In this document: one piece after another, positions 1 to 6,973 of the stretch
Layout: each line of letters starts with the position of its first letter
How positions within the stretch are numbered: position 1 is the stretch's first letter
From: Acidobacteriaceae bacterium
GTDB lineage: Bacteria > Acidobacteriota > Terriglobia > Terriglobales > Acidobacteriaceae
DNA length: 46,038 bases
NCBI GenBank assembly: GCA_030041515.1
Contig: JASHNS010000090.1
Span: 1 to 46,038 of the forward strand
Reading direction: 5' to 3'
Made by a program: the position numbers and the translations under genes
The notes under the pieces: model-generated
The model's input: only the letters and a program-made list of their open reading frames with translations
Database searches by the model: none
Told to the model about the DNA's origin: nothing

Positions 1-395
1 TAGCCGTTGGGATTGACGATGACGCCGGAACCGAGATCCTGCTCACGCTCGGATTGCGGCTGCTGCGGCTGCATTTGCTGGCCGAAGAACTGCTGAAAAA
101 AAGGATCGTTGAAGAAGCCCGGCATATTGCCCTGCTGCTTGATGACCTTTGTGGATTCGATATTCACGACCGCAGGCAGGACCGGATCGATGACGGAAGC
201 ATAGCCGTTCTGAAAATTACTCAGGCTGACGGGAGCCGGATTGCGGTCGAATTTCAGCGGGACAGTGTGGCCTGTATCCTGGCCCCCGGGCAGGGGAAGG
301 ATGCCCGCGCGCAGGACGCCGCCGAGGGTAAGCAGAGCAATGGCGACCGCTGCAAAAATGCCCCAGCGTGTTTTCTGAACCGATTGACTTGTCAT
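1..395 (-). CDS. HtrA/DegQ-family serine protease, N-terminal part (cut by window edge)
   Basis: Reading the minus strand from an ATG at 395 gives at least 131 codons with no stop before the window edge. An AGGAGAGAG ribosome-binding site stands just upstream. The product begins with a basic N-terminus (MTSQSVQKTRW), then a hydrophobic segment at about residues 12-30 that is a signal peptide or signal anchor. Next come a stretch matching the start of HtrA proteases (SVIDPVLPAVVNIEST), a Gln/Phe/Pro-rich loop (PFFQQFFGQQ) typical of the LA loop of Deg proteases, and the conserved start of the protease core (GSGVIVNPNG). The catalytic His-Asp-Ser and PDZ domains lie outside the window. Known role of the family: periplasmic ATP-independent quality-control protease and chaperone. 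It lies 79 bp downstream of the M50 protease gene on the same strand and is probably co-transcribed with it. Confidence 0.9.
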   Translation of the reverse strand, partial: MTSQSVQKTRWGIFAAVAIALLTLGGVLRAGILPLPGGQDTGHTVPLKFDRNPAPVSLSNFQNGYASVIDPVLPAVVNIESTKVIKQQGNMPGFFNDPFFQQFFGQQMQPQQPQSEREQDLGSGVIVNPNG

Positions 396-474
396 TCTCT
401 CTCCTCTTATGTCGCCGGCAGCCAATGCGGCCCGGCAAGTCGTTCTTCCGGGAAGCCCCGGGGATATCGCCCAG

Positions 475-1671
475 TCAGGGCAAATGGGTGCGGCCTTTGC
501 TCACGGGGAAACCCGGGCGCGCGCCACGTTGCGATTCCGGCACGTTTCCGTGGCCGGCAGCGAAAGCTTCGAGAACCCGCAGGTACTGAAGGATGTCTTC
601 GCGAGAAAGGATTCCGATGATCTGCGAATCCTCGACCACGGGGAGTTGGTTGACGCCGTCGCGGCCCATCTTGTCGAGCGCGGCCCAGAGGCCCGTGTCA
701 GGTGTCGTTGTATCCAGTTTGGCTGCGGGAATCATCACCTGAGCCGCCGCGGTGACCGGCCAGGCTTCGCGCGGCACGGTGCGGATGGTGGACAGGGTGA
801 TGAGGCCCTCGCCGGCAATTCCTCCACTAACGACAAAATAGCGGTTGCTCTCGGACAGCACAAATTGATCGACGAGCGCCTGGAGGGTGATGTCACCCGG
901 AATACGCGGAAAATTCCTGCGCATGGCGTCGGAAACCCGGTGCTGGCCGACCAGGGCGCGGGCGGATTCCATCTGCAGCTGACTGCCGGCGGCGCTCTCC
1001 AGATACCAGCCGATGAAGGCGATCCACAGGCCGTTGATGATCGAGCCGCGGAAGATCTCCCAGATGCCAAAGGCGATCAGCAGGAACCCGATAATTCGCC
1101 CGGTGATGGCGGCGGCGATGGTGGCGCGCTGGTAAGCACCGGTGGCGCGCCAGAGGGCGGCCCGCAGGACGCGGCCCCCATCCAGGGGAAAGCCCGGGAT
1201 GAGATTGAAAAGGGCGAGGACCAGGTTCATCAGGGCCAGGCAGGCGGCGGCTGCGTTCCAGGGGGAAACGAACGCGAGGAGTGGCTCGATCTCCCAGAAA
1301 AATGCGGCGAGGGCGAAGCTGACGATGGGGCCGATCGCGGCGATCCAGAATTCCTGGCCGGGGCTACCGGGCTCGGCGGCAATTTGGGAGACGCCGCCGA
1401 ACAGGAACAGGGTGATGCGGGGAACGCGCAGGCCATAGAGCTGGGCGACGATGGAGTGACCCAGCTCATGGATGAGGACGCAGACAAAGAGGAGGAGGGC
1501 TGCGACAAAACCGAGGGCCCAGTCCTGTCCGCGACCGGCAGCCGGAAATTCGGCTGGGAAGTAGCTGACGGCCAGCATCCAGGTGAACAGGGCGACGATG
1601 AAAAACCAGGAATAATCCAGATCGATGGTTATACCGAAGATCCGCCCAATCGGAATGGCGTGACGGAACAC
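475..1671 (-). CDS. Site-2 protease (peptidase M50) with C-terminal CBS pair
   Basis: 398-residue intramembrane zinc metalloprotease. HELGH (residues 68-72) is the zinc-binding helix. NLIPGFPLDGG (about 156-166) supplies the third ligand Asp and is diagnostic of the S2P/SpoIVFB group. Four to six hydrophobic segments cover residues 20-225. From about 235 to 375 there is a CBS-domain pair, ending in the typical form QLPVVEDSQIIGILSREDI. The CBS-bearing subgroup is generally thought to be tuned by nucleotide binding, which is family knowledge. The start is a GTG with AGGGAG at good spacing; an ATG a little upstream is out of frame. The gene precedes an HtrA-type protease by 79 bp on the same strand. 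The last 20 residues are Arg/Gly/Pro-rich and outside the CBS fold. The substrate cannot be deduced. Confidence 0.93.
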   Translation of the reverse strand: MFRHAIPIGRIFGITIDLDYSWFFIVALFTWMLAVSYFPAEFPAAGRGQDWALGFVAALLLFVCVLIHELGHSIVAQLYGLRVPRITLFLFGGVSQIAAEPGSPGQEFWIAAIGPIVSFALAAFFWEIEPLLAFVSPWNAAAACLALMNLVLALFNLIPGFPLDGGRVLRAALWRATGAYQRATIAAAITGRIIGFLLIAFGIWEIFRGSIINGLWIAFIGWYLESAAGSQLQMESARALVGQHRVSDAMRRNFPRIPGDITLQALVDQFVLSESNRYFVVSGGIAGEGLITLSTIRTVPREAWPVTAAAQVMIPAAKLDTTTPDTGLWAALDKMGRDGVNQLPVVEDSQIIGILSREDILQYLRVLEAFAAGHGNVPESQRGARPGFPVSKGRTHLP

Positions 1672-1914
1672 GAAGACTCCCTGACATTTAGACGTATCTT
1701 TGAGCGGGTGTCACAGGGGGCCGGAAAAAGCGTGACAAGAGGTAGGATGCGGAGCGGCCAATCATCCGTTATCAGATCGTATGGAGCGCCTTTTTGCGCC
1801 ACCGTGCTGTATCCGATCAGTTACTCGGGCGCAGGGACGGCTGGATTCGCTGCTGCCTTCCACATCGGTACGTCGTATCCTGCGAGTGGAGCCAGGTAGA
1901 AGGATGGCGGGCAA

Positions 1915-2844
1915 ATGATGCGAATGACGGTGCTGGCCAGCGGCTCAAAGGGAAACAGCACAGTCATCTCCAGTTCCACCACACGCATTCTGGTTGATGC
2001 CGGGCTCTCCTGCCGGGAACTGATGAAGCGGATGAAGGCTGCGGGGGAGGATTCTGCGGCGCTGGACGCAATTCTGATCACTCACGAGCATCAGGATCAC
2101 GTCCAGGGGTTGGCAGTCACAGCCCGGAAGCTGGGCATCCCTGTTTATTTGACGGAGCCGACGCATCGGGCGTGGGTTCGGTGGCTAACACCAAGAAAAA
2201 GAATCACCTATGCGGAATGGCTTGAGCAACGGAGAGCACAGGCCGCAGCCGCGGTGATGGAGCCGGACCAGCAGGAGAAAGAGGCAGCGGAAGAGGCTCT
2301 GAATGAGCCGGGAGGGACGGTGGAACGCGATCCGGCCTGGATTCCGGCGCTCGAGTACTTCCATGCGGGGAACGGATTTCGCATCGGGGATATCGCGGTG
2401 ACGCCGTTTACGATTCCCCACGACGCCGTTGATCCTGTTGGGTTTCTTTTTGAGGCAGAGGGTGCGCGGGTGGGAATGGCCACTGACCTGGGGTATCTGC
2501 CATCTAACCTGTGTATGCACCTGAGGGGATGCGACATTCTGATGCTGGAGTCGAACCATGATCTGGGCATGCTGCGTGACGGTCCCTACCCCTGGGCAGT
2601 CAAACAAAGAGTCATGTCCAGGGTGGGACATCTGTCGAACGACGCGGCGGCTGAGTTTCTGGCTCGGAATTACGACGGGCATGCGACTTTTGTCGTCCTG
2701 GCGCATCTTTCAGAAAGCAATAACCTTCCCGAACTTGCGCGGATGGCTGCCGAGAGCGCGCTGCGGGACCGTATGAGCCTGTTGGCAAACAAGGTGTTAC
2801 TCGCGGAGCAGAATTCTCCAATGGAAACACTTGTACTGGAATGA
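1915..2844 (+). CDS. MBL-fold metallo-hydrolase (YycJ/WalJ-like)
   Basis: 309-residue metallo-beta-lactamase-fold protein. The metal-binding signature THEHQDH is at residues 56-62. Further candidate ligands are His169-Asp170 (IPHD), Asp191 (ATDLG) and a late His in LAHLSESNN. The N-terminal VLASGSKGNST and the overall order match the YycJ/WalJ branch, a group of predicted phosphodiesterases or exonucleases. About residues 91-140, between the first strand pair and the IPHD motif, form an Ala/Glu/Gln-rich insert that looks like a lineage-specific helical insertion. The exact substrate is unknown; nuclease or phosphodiesterase activity is inferred from the fold only. The start is the first of two tandem ATG-containing positions (ATGATGCGAATG), so the start could shift by one or three codons. 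Confidence 0.85.
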   Translation: MMRMTVLASGSKGNSTVISSSTTRILVDAGLSCRELMKRMKAAGEDSAALDAILITHEHQDHVQGLAVTARKLGIPVYLTEPTHRAWVRWLTPRKRITYAEWLEQRRAQAAAAVMEPDQQEKEAAEEALNEPGGTVERDPAWIPALEYFHAGNGFRIGDIAVTPFTIPHDAVDPVGFLFEAEGARVGMATDLGYLPSNLCMHLRGCDILMLESNHDLGMLRDGPYPWAVKQRVMSRVGHLSNDAAAEFLARNYDGHATFVVLAHLSESNNLPELARMAAESALRDRMSLLANKVLLAEQNSPMETLVLE

Positions 2845-2952
2845 AACATGCCGTACATGCCATAATGGCTATGTCATCCCTGCGTGGATTTCTCGCCTTT
2901 GGGTTCTGCGATGGTGGCGTTCGATGAGGGCGGGGGGAAAGTGGGGACCTGA

Positions 2953-3411
2953 ATGATGAGCCGTTGCACTGACTCCGTCGTCGGGGACATTCTATCCAGC
3001 TGGCGCTATGACATCTCCGGGATATCGCCTGAGATGCGCGTCGACTACGAAGAGCACTTATCGACCTGCAGTTATTGCCGCTCGAGGCAGCGACTGCATC
3101 GCGCGATTGATGTAACGCTGATCGGGTTGAGCACGCTTTCGATTGCGGTATTCCTGCTGGCGCTGGCTGTCATCCATCACATTGAACCGCTGCGCTCGTT
3201 TGCCGTGGTGGTTCTCCACCTGGAGCACACCCAACTGGTGCTGACGCTCCAGGCGGCGGCGGTGCTGGGTCTGCTCGCGTCGCTGGTTGCCTGGGTTCTG
3301 GTGGCGGTGGCAACACCGGCGCCGATCTACCTGACCGGTGTAGCCATCGAGCAGGCACGGGTACTGCAGGATCGCATTCCCGAGGAATTGCGCAGCCGGC
3401 TGAGAGCCTGA
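2953..3411 (+). CDS. Small membrane protein with anti-sigma-like HxxxCxxC zinc motif
   Basis: 152 residues. The N-terminal 50 residues contain EEHLSTCSYC, i.e. H-x3-C-x2-C, the hallmark of the zf-HC2 / zinc-binding anti-sigma fold. Two hydrophobic segments follow, at about residues 53-75 and 94-120, and then a short charged cytoplasmic tail (VLQDRIPEELRSRLRA). This architecture fits either a membrane-bound anti-sigma factor or one of the many Acidobacteria proteins that carry the zinc motif without a known partner. No sigma-factor gene is adjacent; the nearest ECF gene is 38 kb away at 41648. Two tandem ATGs open the frame and the ribosome-binding site is weak. The coding assignment is firm, the function is not. 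Confidence 0.75.
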   Translation: MMSRCTDSVVGDILSSWRYDISGISPEMRVDYEEHLSTCSYCRSRQRLHRAIDVTLIGLSTLSIAVFLLALAVIHHIEPLRSFAVVVLHLEHTQLVLTLQAAAVLGLLASLVAWVLVAVATPAPIYLTGVAIEQARVLQDRIPEELRSRLRA

Positions 3412-3582
3412 CGATTCTTCTGTGAGAGTCCCGGGGCCCCTGTGCGGGCCTTTGGCGTGATCTGGCGCAACCTGCGCTCTGTGGCGCAGGAAACCCCCGT
3501 GATATCTGTCACATCTCCCGCGGAGAGTCGTCTGCGACGATTCCTCCTGTCCCAATGCGAAGGGCAGAGTGGAGGAACAAAT

Positions 3583-3798
3583 ATGGTGACACCCGTCGAC
3601 GCGGTTCGGAGTGGGATGGGATTTGATGCAGCGGGGCACTGGCATCGGGCCAGGCAGCGCCTGGTTGTCGTCACCCGAAAATACGGCGATGGGGATCCTT
3701 TGGCGCCTGTTCGGGGAGCGATGAATGGGTTCGTCGCCGGCGCGATTTTCTGGATTGCACTGATTTGTATCGCGAAGGCGCTTCTGCATCTGTTCTGA
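3583..3798 (+). CDS. Small membrane protein, unknown function
   Basis: 71 residues. I place the start at the ATG at 3583 because GGAGG sits 7 bp upstream; the longer open frame beginning at 3442 has no such site. The protein has an amphipathic, Arg-rich N-terminal half and one hydrophobic segment near the C-terminus (FVAGAIFWIALICIAKALLHLF, interrupted only by one Lys). I recognise no family. It follows the zinc-motif membrane protein by 171 bp on the same strand and converges on the porin gene. Confidence 0.6.
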   Translation: MVTPVDAVRSGMGFDAAGHWHRARQRLVVVTRKYGDGDPLAPVRGAMNGFVAGAIFWIALICIAKALLHLF

Positions 3799-3834
3799 AT
3801 TCAATGCACTGCGGAAGGGACCGGACGCAGGCGA

Positions 3835-5307
3835 TCAGAAATCCACATGCAGACGACCCGCGGAGATGGTCACAGGTCCGCGTGCCTTGTTGTAACCGGG
3901 ATCGTTGACGTGCTGGACATCGTAGGCCAGGAAGATGCCGCGCCACAAATGGGCGGTGTAGAAGCTCTCGACAATTTTTTCGTGGCCGTATGTGAGCGCC
4001 CCGTCGCCGAGGATGAACCCGAAACCTCCGAGGGCGAGATATCTCTGATGGGCGTCGACGATGCCGTTCATGACGAAAGCGGCGCCGGCGCGATCATTGG
4101 AGCGATGCCATGAAGCCCCTGGAGCAAAGACGCCGAGTTCCAGGGCGCGGTCGTCTTCCGTATAGCAGAAGGACTCATTCCGGCCGTCGCTCCATCCCAG
4201 CCGGCCAAAGGCTCCGAATTTTTGCGTGATGGCCTGCTCGAAATTGAGGCCGAACCCGTATTTATGCCGGCCCTGGCGGCGGGTGGCGATGATGTTCGGC
4301 AGGGGTGTTTTGCCTGCGAGGTAAGCGCCGATGGCATCCTCATAATTGCCCATATCAGCGTGGTTGAGGTAACTCAGCAGGCGGATTGCGCCGGGCTGGC
4401 GAGCGATGAGATTGCCGTGGAAATCGAACTCCAGGTTCTCCGCACGGGCGCGCGCCAGATCGGCGTCGAGGAATTGCCCGTTCGCGGCTTTCGGCATCAT
4501 GGCTTCGGCAAACCGCACGGTCCAGGCGCGATCATAGAAGGCGAGGATCGCACCATCGGTGTAGCCGCGCGTGTCCGCGGCGTAGTCCCAGGCGCCATTG
4601 TTGTCCACCGTCCAGTTCGTGAACTGGAGATGGCTGTCGGAGCCCCAGGTGTTCTGGTCGAAGAAGTCGGGAAGCGAGAACTTGCCCACGCGGAATTCGA
4701 GGCGGCGCGCCGGGAGCGAAGTCGCGAGATGGAGCTGGTCGCGGTCGGCGTTGACGCGGTTGTGGGTGAGAGGGACGATCTGGCGCAGCATGAAACGTGC
4801 GACGTAAGGAGCTTTGGAGAGTGCGACGCCCTGGGCGAGCCGCACGGCGTCGAGATTGGAATAACCGGCAAGACCGTTGGCATTGCCAATGCCATTGCCG
4901 GTGGCATCCTCGAGATCGAGGAAGACTTCCGTTGTGGGCGTGAGTTCGTAGCCGGTATAGAGCGTGAAAATGTGCGTTGTGGCGCTCTGGGCCCAGTTCG
5001 TCAGGCTGTAAGGGCCGCTGTACTTTGCCGGAAAGGCGAGATGGCCCTGCAGAATGATGTTGGCCTGGCCGGAGATCCAGTAACGGGCGGTCATGCTGTG
5101 GGGGAACATCGTCAGGAGGGGCTCAGAGGCCGGTGTGGTCGCAGGCCGCGAAAACGCCTGCTGCGGAGTCGGAGTGGACTGCGCGGCGGAGACCGCTGAA
5201 ACTGAAGGCGCTTCCTCCGGGGTGGGCGCGCTGGGGAAAGATTGGGCCATGGCAGACAGGCAGGCGGCTGCGAGTGCGATTGCCGGGAGTAAGCAAGGGT
5301 GACGCAA
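3835..5307 (-). CDS. Outer-membrane porin (OprB-like carbohydrate porin family)
   Basis: 490 residues beginning with a signal peptide (MRHPCLLPAIALAAACLSAMA) followed by a Pro/Ser/Thr/Ala-rich linker up to about residue 60. The rest has the alternating pattern of a beta barrel, with many short aromatic-bounded strands (HIFTLYTGYEL, EVFLDLEDATG, LEFRVGKFSL, AFGRLGWSDGR), and ends in a terminal aromatic (RLHVDF) as outer-membrane barrels do. The F-G-K-F-S-L-P-D-F-F-D element is typical of carbohydrate-selective porins. The start is a TTG preceded by GGAGG; no in-frame ATG gives a complete signal peptide. A perfect inverted repeat (5357-5372) lies about 50 bp upstream and could be an operator. 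Substrate unknown. Confidence 0.82.
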   Translation of the reverse strand: MRHPCLLPAIALAAACLSAMAQSFPSAPTPEEAPSVSAVSAAQSTPTPQQAFSRPATTPASEPLLTMFPHSMTARYWISGQANIILQGHLAFPAKYSGPYSLTNWAQSATTHIFTLYTGYELTPTTEVFLDLEDATGNGIGNANGLAGYSNLDAVRLAQGVALSKAPYVARFMLRQIVPLTHNRVNADRDQLHLATSLPARRLEFRVGKFSLPDFFDQNTWGSDSHLQFTNWTVDNNGAWDYAADTRGYTDGAILAFYDRAWTVRFAEAMMPKAANGQFLDADLARARAENLEFDFHGNLIARQPGAIRLLSYLNHADMGNYEDAIGAYLAGKTPLPNIIATRRQGRHKYGFGLNFEQAITQKFGAFGRLGWSDGRNESFCYTEDDRALELGVFAPGASWHRSNDRAGAAFVMNGIVDAHQRYLALGGFGFILGDGALTYGHEKIVESFYTAHLWRGIFLAYDVQHVNDPGYNKARGPVTISAGRLHVDF

Positions 5308-5356
5308 TAAGCCTCCGAAAAACCTGCGGGGATGTGATCGCCGGTGCGGACATCAA

Positions 5357-5372
5357 GTTAATGCTGATTAAC
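5357..5372 (-). promoter_or_regulatory. Inverted repeat upstream of the porin gene, candidate operator
   Basis: GTTAAT-GCTG-ATTAAC is a perfect 6-bp inverted repeat with a 4-bp spacer. It lies 50 bp upstream of the porin TTG start within an AT-rich island, unusual in this GC-rich window, which is also the likely promoter region. The regulator that would bind it is not known. Confidence 0.45.
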
Positions 5373-5558
5373 GTAAATATGAAAAGCGTAGTTTACTTGC
5401 AGCGACAGGACAAGCTGAGGAATTCGAGAACAATTTTGGGGCATGGCCGTGAAAACCGTGCAAACGGAAGGGCGCACGGGCATCGGCTCCGCAACCTGCC
5501 CCGGTTCGGGTTTTCCATGCTCGACTCATTCGTGCCTGCCATTCCTGATGCCGAGAGA

Positions 5559-5750
5559 TCAGGCGCACATCAGAGCCAGCCGGGGCCGCGGTTCGGGTTC
5601 GATCTTGCGGTTATCCGCAGGGGTCGTGCGGGTTTCGGCAGTCCACGCGCGGGTGAGGGGCTGGCGAGGGTTGCCGGTCGCAGTCCACACGCAGATGAGC
5701 GCGGGGCGCCGCTGCGTGGCGCGAGGGACGAGAAAAAGAGTCCGAGTCAT
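5559..5750 (-). CDS. Small Trp/Pro-rich protein, 63 residues, unknown function
   Basis: The ATG at 5750 is preceded by AAGGAGG with 5-7 bp spacing, one of the strongest ribosome-binding sites in the window, so I favour this start over the longer open frame that begins at 5903. The product is basic, with no signal peptide or membrane segment. Its core reads LICVWTATGNPRQPL-TRAW, in which a CVW and an RAW element flank a T-G-N-P-R motif. The C-terminus ends in LALMCA. I have the impression that similar short proteins occur in other Acidobacteria genomes, but I cannot verify this. Function unknown. It lies between the porin gene (same strand) and the divergent FrmR-type regulator. Confidence 0.6.
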   Translation of the reverse strand: MTRTLFLVPRATQRRPALICVWTATGNPRQPLTRAWTAETRTTPADNRKIEPEPRPRLALMCA

Positions 5751-5770
5751 GACAGCCTCCTTCCAGCGTG

Positions 5771-5786
5771 TGTGCATACTGGCACA
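5771..5786 (-). promoter_or_regulatory. Short inverted repeat upstream of the 63-residue protein
   Basis: TGTGC-N6-GCACA lies 21 bp upstream of the ATG at 5750. On the minus strand the centre reads CAGTAT, which could serve as a -10 element. This is a plausible promoter/operator overlap, but no clear -35 box is visible. Confidence 0.3.
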
Positions 5787-6095
5787 GACGAGCGCGTTTG
5801 TGAGGAGCGAAGAGAACAAGCGAACCCGCGGCCACGCGCACCACGCCGGAGAGAATTCAGGTTTCAGGAGGGGTGGGTAGAACCACAAATGGGGCTCGCT
5901 CACTCACCCAACGTTCTGGTCGTGCGCGGTGAGGAGCAAGGCGATCAGCGGAGGCTAGTCGGCCCGGACTGTCTCACAGCGCAGGGAAGCCTGCGTGCAT
6001 CGCGGAGGCTCGAAGGCGGCGTTTGCATCTTCCAATGTCATAGAGGTGCAGCAGGGAATTCTGAAGGCTGAATTCGCCGCTTGCAGAGATATACC

Positions 6096-6112
6096 ATATC
6101 CCGGTGGGATAT
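6096..6112 (+). promoter_or_regulatory. Palindromic operator of the FrmR/CsoR-family regulator
   Basis: ATATCCC-GGT-GGGATAT is a perfect 7-bp inverted repeat with a 3-bp centre, 51 bp upstream of the regulator start. CsoR/FrmR-family repressors bind G/C-tract palindromes with AT-rich flanks of this kind (family knowledge). The right arm runs into TATAGT, a good -10 sequence, so binding here would block the promoter. Autoregulation is therefore inferred. Confidence 0.7.
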
Positions 6113-6163
6113 AGTCAAGAGGAAAGTTCGGCTGACGCGATAACTTTGGTATGAGGACCAACG

Positions 6164-6439
6164 ATGCCCGCCGATTCGAGAGAACAACAGAAGCTGATCG
6201 CCAGGGTGAGGAGGATTCGCGGGCAGGTGGACGCGATCGAGCGGTCCCTGACCGACAAGGAGCACTGCGCCGATGTACTGATGCTGCTGGCGAACGTGCG
6301 CGGAGGCATCAACAGCCTGATGGCAGAAGTGCTGGAGGATCACATCCGCCTGCATATGCTCTCGCCGGAGAAGCGCGGAGGCGATGCGACGGAGCTGGCG
6401 GAAGACCTGATCGATCTGGTACGCGCGTATCTGAAGTGA
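6164..6439 (+). CDS. FrmR/RcnR/CsoR-family metal- or formaldehyde-sensing repressor
   Basis: 91 residues, the usual length for this all-helical family. It contains the family opening (LIARVRRIRGQVDAIER) and the DHIRLH segment of helix 2. Candidate sensing residues are Pro2, Cys35, His60 and His64. Cys35 with Pro2 is the formaldehyde-reactive pair in FrmR. Cys/His/His at 35/60/64 resembles the RcnR nickel-cobalt set, but residue 3 is Ala, so the RcnR His3 ligand is missing. The ligand cannot be settled from sequence. A perfect palindrome stands upstream. The next gene downstream, 46 bp after the stop, encodes a CoA-binding protein; no metal transporter or formaldehyde dehydrogenase gene is adjacent, which is unusual for this family. 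Confidence 0.9.
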   Translation: MPADSREQQKLIARVRRIRGQVDAIERSLTDKEHCADVLMLLANVRGGINSLMAEVLEDHIRLHMLSPEKRGGDATELAEDLIDLVRAYLK

Positions 6440-6485
6440 CGGCAAGCGCAACCGCCGGAAAACCAGCGCATCCAAAGTGAGTTCT

Positions 6486-6914
6486 ATGAATGAACCTGCT
6501 GTGATTCAGGAAATCCTCGACCGCACACGCACTATTGCCGTGGTGGGGATGAGCGATCGTGAAGGACGTGCCAGCTTCGGCGTGTCGCGTTTTATGCAGA
6601 GCCAGGGATACCGCATCGTTCCCGTGAATCCGCGGATCGAGAGCGCGCTGGGTGAACAGGCCTATGCGGACCTGGACGCGGCGTATGCCGGTTTGGAAGG
6701 AAGGATTGAGTTGGTGGACGTGTTTCGTGCGCCGGAATTTGTGCCGGGGGTGGTGAAGGACGCGATCCGCCTGAAGATTCCGTACTTGTGGCTGCAGGAA
6801 GGCGTGGTGCACGAAGAGGCCGCGTCGTGGGCGGAGCGAGCGGGAATTAAAGTCGTGATGGACCGGTGCATCCTGAAGGAGCGTATGGCGGCGGGATGGG
6901 GGAAGCGCGGATAG
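6486..6914 (+). CDS. CoA-binding (YccU-like) protein
   Basis: About 142 residues with the CoA-binding Rossmann-like fold. The N-terminal TIAVVGMSDREGRASFGVSR matches the nucleotide-binding loop of the YccU family. PVNPRIESALGEQAY, VDVFRAPEFVP and LWLQEGVV are the further conserved blocks, and a C-terminal VVMDRCILKE carries the usual late Cys. Start: the ATG at 6486 with AAGTGAG upstream; a GTG three codons earlier is possible. The family's cellular role is poorly defined. It follows the FrmR-like regulator on the same strand at short distance and may be co-transcribed with it. Confidence 0.85.
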   Translation: MNEPAVIQEILDRTRTIAVVGMSDREGRASFGVSRFMQSQGYRIVPVNPRIESALGEQAYADLDAAYAGLEGRIELVDVFRAPEFVPGVVKDAIRLKIPYLWLQEGVVHEEAASWAERAGIKVVMDRCILKERMAAGWGKRG

Positions 6915-6973
6915 GCGGAGCGCGGATGCGGGCTCGGTCCGGACGGGCAGACGATTCGAGGTTAAGTAAATTG

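Noticed and set aside
409-1899. 496-codon plus-strand frame over the M50 protease.
   Set aside because: Antisense shadow of the HELGH-containing protease; rich in Gly, Glu and Asp with no domain features.
5133-6071. 312-codon plus-strand frame between the porin and the FrmR-like regulator.
   Set aside because: No ribosome-binding site, no homology-like motif, atypical composition, and it overlaps the porin start and a better-supported small gene on the minus strand.
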